Shown here: piece by piece, positions 20,403-24,322 of the stretch | Position numbering within the stretch: the first letter of the stretch is position 1 | How the letters are laid out: every line of letters starts with the position of its first letter | Assembly (NCBI GenBank): GCA_043801445.1 | Contig: JAZDMB010000014.1 | Location: 1 to 24,322 of the forward strand | Reading direction: 5' to 3' | Length of the DNA stretch: 24,322 bases | Source of the DNA: JAZDFP01 sp043801445 | GTDB lineage: Bacteria > Planctomycetota > MHYJ01 > JACQXL01 | Translations under genes and position numbers: made by a program | The notes under the pieces: model-generated | Database searches by the model: none | Seen by the model: only the letters and a program-made list of their open reading frames with translations | What the model was told of the DNA's origin: nothing

Positions 20403-21191
20403 ATGAAAAGAATTTCAGTGAGTTTTATTGTTATCCTGATATTGTTTTTTAATGCCATTGCCTGGGCTCGGGTAGAAACAAAACCGGATAATGTATCAGA
20501 TGAAAATAAGTCTTCCTCGCCTCGCTCAAGCGAGAGCGGAGCGGGAGTGAATAAAATAAAAACAGGTTCTAAAGACGAGTCAATTAAACATTCCGAACGG
20601 AAGAAAAATCAAGATGATTCTGATAAAACACGCAGGGAAAAAATGATGAAGGAAAAGAAAGAGCGATGGGAAAAGATGACGCCTGAACAGAAAGAAAATA
20701 TCAAGAAACAGTTTAAAAAATATCAAAATCTATCTCCCGAAGATAAAACGCGGATGGAGCAAATTTACAAACGCATACAACAATTATCTCCCGAGGCGCG
20801 TAATGCCTTGAAACAAAAATTGCAAAACCTTCCTCCGGAAAAACGAAAAGAGTTATCCGGGAAAATGAAAGAGATGCAAAATATGCCGCCCGTGAAAAAG
20901 CATATGGTAAAACGCACTATGGAACTTGTTAAACAACTCCCTCAGGAAAAAAGAGATGAACTGGAAAAACTTTCTCCGGAGGACCGTCGTAAGGAAATGA
21001 AAAGGTTATTAGAAAATGATTTTAAGAAGAGAATCGGGGAAGAGGAATTTAATGAATTACAGAAGTTGCCTCCTGAACAGCGCAGGGAACAATTAAGAAA
21101 GTTGACGGAAGAGAAAAGAAAAGAGAAAGTGGATCAAAATAATAATCAGGGGGTTCGTGAGAATGGTAAAGGAGAAAGGGATAAGAAATAA
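20403..21191 (+). CDS. Secreted, highly charged LPPE/LSPE-repeat protein (DUF3106-like)
   Basis: A signal peptide (MKRISVSFIVILILFFNAIAWA) precedes a Lys/Glu-rich helical protein. From about residue 95 it has a repeating unit of roughly 20-25 residues beginning LSPEDK, LSPEAR, LPPEKR, MPPVKK, LPQEKR, LSPEDR and LPPEQR. This is the DUF3106-like layout, presumably a chain of short helices. Function unknown; together with the preceding zf-HC2 and following Spy-like genes it suggests periplasmic stress or metal sensing. The Ser/Gly-rich SSSPRSSESGAG stretch is encoded by DNA containing the perfect hairpin CTCGCT-CA-AGCGAG (20521-20534). GAAGGGA precedes the ATG. Confidence 0.7.
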   Translation: MKRISVSFIVILILFFNAIAWARVETKPDNVSDENKSSSPRSSESGAGVNKIKTGSKDESIKHSERKKNQDDSDKTRREKMMKEKKERWEKMTPEQKENIKKQFKKYQNLSPEDKTRMEQIYKRIQQLSPEARNALKQKLQNLPPEKRKELSGKMKEMQNMPPVKKHMVKRTMELVKQLPQEKRDELEKLSPEDRRKEMKRLLENDFKKRIGEEEFNELQKLPPEQRREQLRKLTEEKRKEKVDQNNNQGVRENGKGERDKK

Positions 21192-21243
21192 TTACAAACA
21201 ATCTTTTTTTTAATTTCTGTATAATTAATAAGGAGAATTTACT

Positions 21244-22074
21244 ATGAAATATTTGGTGATTGTAATTGCCGTCCTAACCTTAGTTTCTGCCGGTTCAGTG
21301 GGATATCTTTATCTTAATCCGGGCTACTTCGTGCATTCTACACCTAATGATAAGATGAGCAGTCAATTAACATCAGACCAGGCGAAAGATTTGAATTCCC
21401 GTCTTAATAAACTCCAGAATGAATTGGCGAACTTAAAGGATACAGTTGCCAGGCAATCTATTATTCTTCAGGAATTACAAGTAGAATCGAAATTGGTTAG
21501 TGCTGGAAAGAGATTACAGGTGTTGTCATCAGAGAATACAAGCGGTTCGAATATTTCTAATCAGCAATCATTACCTGATGCAAAGACAAACCCGGCTCAA
21601 TTATCATATCAAGGTTTCTCGCCTGAATTATTCAATAATCCTGAATTCGCCAAGTTATTCCATGACCAGGTTAATCAGGTCGTGCAGGATATACAAAAAG
21701 AAGAACAAGAGGCGCGGATACAGCAAATGAATGCCCAGATGCAGCAGAGAATTGTCAGAAGGATAGATGAATTTGCCAAAGCCCAAAATCTGAATGACTA
21801 CCAAAAGCAGGAGCTTAATAAGATTGTTACTGACCGCTTTAATAAAAGTATGGAATTATTTTCTCAAATGCGTTCCTCTGAGAATTCGGTAAATCCGGAT
21901 GAAGCCAGGACCAAAATGGATGCGCTCAGGAACGAAAGCAATGCGAAAGTTCAGCAGATTTTATTGCCTCAGCAGTATGATGAATACAAGAAAATAGAAA
22001 ACCAACTCAGCGGAGGTGGAAGAGGTAGAATGCCGCAAGCCGGACAGGGAACAACTCCTGCACCACAACGTTAA
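21244..22074 (+). CDS. Membrane-anchored coiled-coil protein, Spy/CpxP-like
   Basis: The N-terminus is a signal anchor (residues 2-23, KYLVIVIAVLTLVSAGSVGY). A coiled coil follows at about residues 48-85 (LNSRLNKLQNELANLKDTVA). The C-terminal half is long amphipathic helices with regular Gln, Glu and Arg (EEQEARIQQMNAQMQQRIVR; DALRNESNAKVQQILLPQQY). The last segment, QQILLPQQYDEYKKI, resembles the LTxxQ-type repeat of Spy/CpxP periplasmic chaperones. The protein ends in a Gly/Arg/Pro-rich tail. AAGGAG lies eight bases before the ATG. Third gene of the zf-HC2 set; family assignment is by resemblance. Confidence 0.65.
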   Translation: MKYLVIVIAVLTLVSAGSVGYLYLNPGYFVHSTPNDKMSSQLTSDQAKDLNSRLNKLQNELANLKDTVARQSIILQELQVESKLVSAGKRLQVLSSENTSGSNISNQQSLPDAKTNPAQLSYQGFSPELFNNPEFAKLFHDQVNQVVQDIQKEEQEARIQQMNAQMQQRIVRRIDEFAKAQNLNDYQKQELNKIVTDRFNKSMELFSQMRSSENSVNPDEARTKMDALRNESNAKVQQILLPQQYDEYKKIENQLSGGGRGRMPQAGQGTTPAPQR

Positions 22075-22132
22075 TTACACACATAATTCCAGTCGGATGA
22101 TACAAATCTTCTTAAAGTATAGGAAAGTATAA

Positions 22133-22242
22133 ACACGAATAGGACGAATTAAGACGAATCACACGAATAAGAAGTTACCAATTTAGATTCTTATCCCCAA
22201 AGGATATTCGTGACATTCGCTCCATTCGTGCCATTCGTGTTC
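22133..22242. repeat. CACGAATAGGACGAAT...ATTCGTGCCATTCGTG repeat
   Basis: CACGAAT/GACGAAT words in the left part are mirrored by ATTCGTG words on the right, with an AT-rich centre. Same family as 9378-9460. It occupies the first part of the 382-base gene-free interval before dus. Confidence 0.6.
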
Positions 22243-22289
22243 CTCTTTTTTCTTGATGCAGATTGATTTAGAAGGTAGACTGCAATAAT

Positions 22290-22352
22290 AGATTTAATCT
22301 GTGTAACCTGCCCGCCCCGATGTCCATCGGGGCGCAAGCTGGTCTGTGGTTT
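22290..22352. repeat. AATCTGTGTAATCTGTGG repeat split by a 36-base GC-rich palindrome
   Basis: GTGTAA (22301-22306) is followed by a 36-base segment (22307-22342) with the hairpin CCCCGATG-tc-CATCGGGG. The sequence then resumes TCTGTGG at 22343. The uninterrupted form GTGTAATCTGTGG is present at about 24149-24161. The remainder of the 22075-22456 gap holds no gene that I can see. Confidence 0.7.
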
Positions 22353-22382
22353 CGTTCCAGTAAGGGAAAGTATAAAATTTAG

Positions 22383-22428
22383 TCACAAAGGCACAAAAAA
22401 TTCTTAGTGTCTTGGTGCCTTCGTGGCA
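22383..22428. repeat. Palindromic TCACAAAGGCACAAAAAATTC element
   Basis: Opposite-orientation relative of the element at 7229-7274 (CACTAAG/CTTAGTG centre, GGCAC/GTGCC arms, GCCAC/GTGGC ends). It ends 28 bases before the dus start. Confidence 0.6.
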
Positions 22429-22456
22429 GAAGTTACGAGGTTTTCTTTAATTTATT

Positions 22457-23440
22457 ATGTTTAAAATTGGTAATATACAATTATCAGCGCCAATTATTTT
22501 AGCTCCGATGGCAGGCGTGAGTGATTTACCTTTCCGGACGATTAACCGTTCTCTGGGCTGTGAATTTGCATTTTTAGAGATGATTAGCGCTCGGGCTCTG
22601 GCTTATCGGGGCAAAAAAACATTAAGGATGATGGAAAATATTCCTGCTGATAAATCTTTGGGCATACAATTACTGGGAACAGATTTGCAGTTTATCCGGA
22701 AGGCAATAGATATTATAAACGGATACGATTTTGAGATTATAGATTTTAATGCCGCTTGTCCTGTTCCTAAGGTAACCAAAAGAGGCGAAGGCGCCAGTCT
22801 TCTTAAAGAACCTAAGAAATTACAAGAAATACTCAAAGCTATAGTGGAGTGCTCTAAAAAACCGGTCAGTTTGAAAATACGCTCCGGCTGGAATGATGAT
22901 TCCATCAATGCCGTAAATGTGGCTTTATATGCCCAGGATGCCGGAATAAAATATTTGTTTATCCACGGCAGAACCAAGATACAATGTTATAGCGGCAGGG
23001 TGGATTATCAGATAATCAGGAAGGTCAAAGAAGCGCTGAATATACCGGTCATAGGCAGCGGAGATGCGCTTTCACCGCAGTTAATCAAGAAGATGTTTGA
23101 TGAAACCGGTTGTGATGCCGTAACCATCGCCCGGGGTGCTTTGGGTAACCCCTGGATATTTCCGCAAACAGCCGAATTCCTGAAAAGCGGAATATTGCCT
23201 CAAACTCCTGCTTTGGATGAAATTGCCGATACGATGATTAAACACTTCAACCTTTGTTGTGATTATCACGGCGAAAGAATCGGCGTCATTATTTTCCGTA
23301 AGTTTTTTTATTGGTATACCAGAAAAATTATCGGCATAAAAACATTAAGAAATAAAATATTCGCTTCCAAGACAAAAGAACAAATAATGGATATCATCAA
23401 CGAATTAGTCTCAAGTAAATTAGAATTATGTAGGACATAA
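22457..23440 (+). CDS. dus: tRNA-dihydrouridine synthase
   Basis: FMN enzyme reducing uridines in tRNA D-loops. The TIM-barrel motifs are ILAPMAGVSDLPFR (residues about 15-28), QLLGTD, DFNAACPVPKVTKRGEGASLL with the catalytic Cys, SLKIRSGW, FIHGRTKIQCYSG, PVIGSGD and ARGALGNPWIF. Length 327 is normal and the sequence is DusB-like. No Shine-Dalgarno is clear; repeats occupy the upstream region. The stop is five bases before the next gene, so the two are probably co-transcribed. Confidence 0.95.
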   Translation: MFKIGNIQLSAPIILAPMAGVSDLPFRTINRSLGCEFAFLEMISARALAYRGKKTLRMMENIPADKSLGIQLLGTDLQFIRKAIDIINGYDFEIIDFNAACPVPKVTKRGEGASLLKEPKKLQEILKAIVECSKKPVSLKIRSGWNDDSINAVNVALYAQDAGIKYLFIHGRTKIQCYSGRVDYQIIRKVKEALNIPVIGSGDALSPQLIKKMFDETGCDAVTIARGALGNPWIFPQTAEFLKSGILPQTPALDEIADTMIKHFNLCCDYHGERIGVIIFRKFFYWYTRKIIGIKTLRNKIFASKTKEQIMDIINELVSSKLELCRT

Positions 23441-23445
23441 AACCT

Positions 23446-24063
23446 ATGCCGAAGAATAGTAATAAGAAAATATTGCTTACCGGATTTGCGCCTTTTAATA
23501 AGGATACGATTAATCCTTCCTGGGAAGTAGTCAAAAAACTACAGGGTAAAAAGATTAATGGGAAAATGATTATCGGTATGAGATTACCGGTGGTCTTTGG
23601 TAAAGCCGGCAGATTAGTAATCAACGCCATTAAGAAATATCAGCCGGAACTGGTGATTTCTTTAGGGCAATACACCGGAGCTTCTCTTATACTCCTTGAG
23701 CGGGTGGGCTTGAATATCCATCTGGGCAGGGATGAAAATAAAATCAAACCCGAAAATGAATTTATCAGCCCGGGGGGAACAACCGCTTATTTTGTCAGAT
23801 TGCCCTTTAAAACCATAATTTCTAAACTAAAGAAAAAAGGGATACCTGTTAATATTTCCTTTAATGCCGGGACACATCTTTGTAATGAAGTTCTTTATAC
23901 AACGCTTGATTATGTAGCAACCCATAAACTTCCAACTAAGGTAGGATTTATCCATATACCAATGTTACCTGAACAAGTAGCGCGTAGAGACAAGCCGTAC
24001 CCCAGTATGTCCTTAGAAACTATGGTAAAAGGCGTTAAAGCCATTATTGAATCCTGCCTATAA
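23446..24063 (+). CDS. pcp: Pyroglutamyl-peptidase I (peptidase C15)
   Basis: Cysteine peptidase removing N-terminal pyroglutamate. The visible features are LLTGFAPFNKDTINPSWE near the N-terminus and the catalytic triad: Glu in LLERVGLNI, Cys in NAGTHLCNEVLYT, His in VGFIHIPMLPEQ. SPGGTTAYFVRLP is also typical. Length 205 is in the usual range. Cytoplasmic, no signal peptide. It follows dus by five bases without a good ribosome-binding site, suggesting translational coupling. Confidence 0.93.
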   Translation: MPKNSNKKILLTGFAPFNKDTINPSWEVVKKLQGKKINGKMIIGMRLPVVFGKAGRLVINAIKKYQPELVISLGQYTGASLILLERVGLNIHLGRDENKIKPENEFISPGGTTAYFVRLPFKTIISKLKKKGIPVNISFNAGTHLCNEVLYTTLDYVATHKLPTKVGFIHIPMLPEQVARRDKPYPSMSLETMVKGVKAIIESCL

Positions 24064-24065
24064 TA

Positions 24066-24282
24066 TTACCTGTTATTATATACTACATTCTACATACTAC
24101 CTACTTCATACTATCCCCTACCTATTTTATACTACATACTATTAATCCGTGTAATCTGTGGCTGTTTTTCTTGACCCCGTTAAAAATGTCTTGTAATTAA
24201 TCTAATAACAATACCATTTTGAGTAAGCGGATTAAACAGATTAATCCGATTAAATCCGTTAAATCTGTTTACTAAATTTTTT
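24066..24282. repeat. Gene-free stretch with TACTACATACTA and GGATTAAACAGATTAATC repeats
   Basis: 24066-24140 is a run of ACTACATTCTACATACTACC-like words. 24140-24166 holds the unsplit AATCCGTGTAATCTGTGG form. 24225-24275 contains GCGGATTAAACAGATTAATC and AAATCCGTTAAATCTG, words shared with 2488-2566. These are AT-rich dispersed repeats; no gene is seen. Confidence 0.5.
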
Positions 24283-24322
24283 ATGGAACAAATTAAATTA
24301 AACGTTGAGGTCTGGAAAAAAG
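24283..24322 (+). CDS. Start of a further gene (first 13 codons only), possibly a HicB-like antitoxin
   Basis: ATG at 24283 opens MEQIKLNVEVWKK and runs off the window. The opening resembles HicB-like antitoxin N-termini (a short strand of the form INLxVExWKE), but 13 residues cannot settle this. No Shine-Dalgarno is present upstream. Confidence 0.3.
   Translation, partial: MEQIKLNVEVWKK

Overview
The window looks like a chromosomal contig of an uncultured, probably anaerobic or fermentative bacterium of low-to-moderate GC. The gene set suggests the Planctomycetota or a related candidate phylum (for example Omnitrophota). Grounds are a HEAT-repeat secreted protein of a planctomycete-like kind, a zf-HC2 protein followed by LPPE-repeat and Spy/CpxP-like proteins, an EF-P with a PGNWRA loop, and oxygen-sensitive pyruvate oxidoreductase genes. 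This placement is inference from family resemblance; no rRNA is present.

Layout. 1-389: end of a beta-propeller gene with exact 120-nt repeats. 390-1384: about 1 kb without a convincing gene, holding several dispersed palindromic repeats and a strikingly regular 15-unit, 22-bp tandem array (903-1218). 1385-2476: ROK sugar kinase. 2574-9368: a seven-gene minus-strand operon (in transcription order porG, porD, porA, nuoE-like, nuoF/hydB-like, nuoG-N-like, and a nuoG-N/porB fusion). It appears to encode a pyruvate oxidoreductase physically joined to an NAD(H)-reactive diaphorase. 9465-12630: accD, a zincin-like metalloprotease and a secreted HEAT-repeat protein. 12871-13482: maf (plus strand), convergent with topA. 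Then come a short membrane-protein gene overlapping the topA start, lipA, lipB, efp and a class IV aminotransferase, all minus strand. 19854-22074: a plus-strand envelope-stress-like set (zf-HC2 protein, LPPE-repeat protein, Spy/CpxP-like coiled coil). 22457-24063: dus and pcp. 24283-end: first 13 codons of another gene.

Metabolic logic. Sugar phosphorylation (ROK kinase), pyruvate oxidation to acetyl-CoA with electrons probably passed to NAD+ (Por-Nuo operon), and acetyl-CoA carboxylation (AccD) form a plausible carbon route. LipA and LipB supply lipoate for enzymes not seen here.

The two most interesting things are (i) the Por-Nuo operon, in which a duplicated iron-sulfur domain is fused to PorB and has lost exactly the ligands of one of its two [4Fe-4S] clusters, and (ii) a population of small palindromic or tandem repeats. 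The same kinds of repeat lie between genes, nested within one another, and in frame inside coding sequences (ROK kinase, NuoG-like, TopA, LipB, aminotransferase and others). The paralogous NuoG-like domain pair serves as an internal control showing that these segments are insertions.
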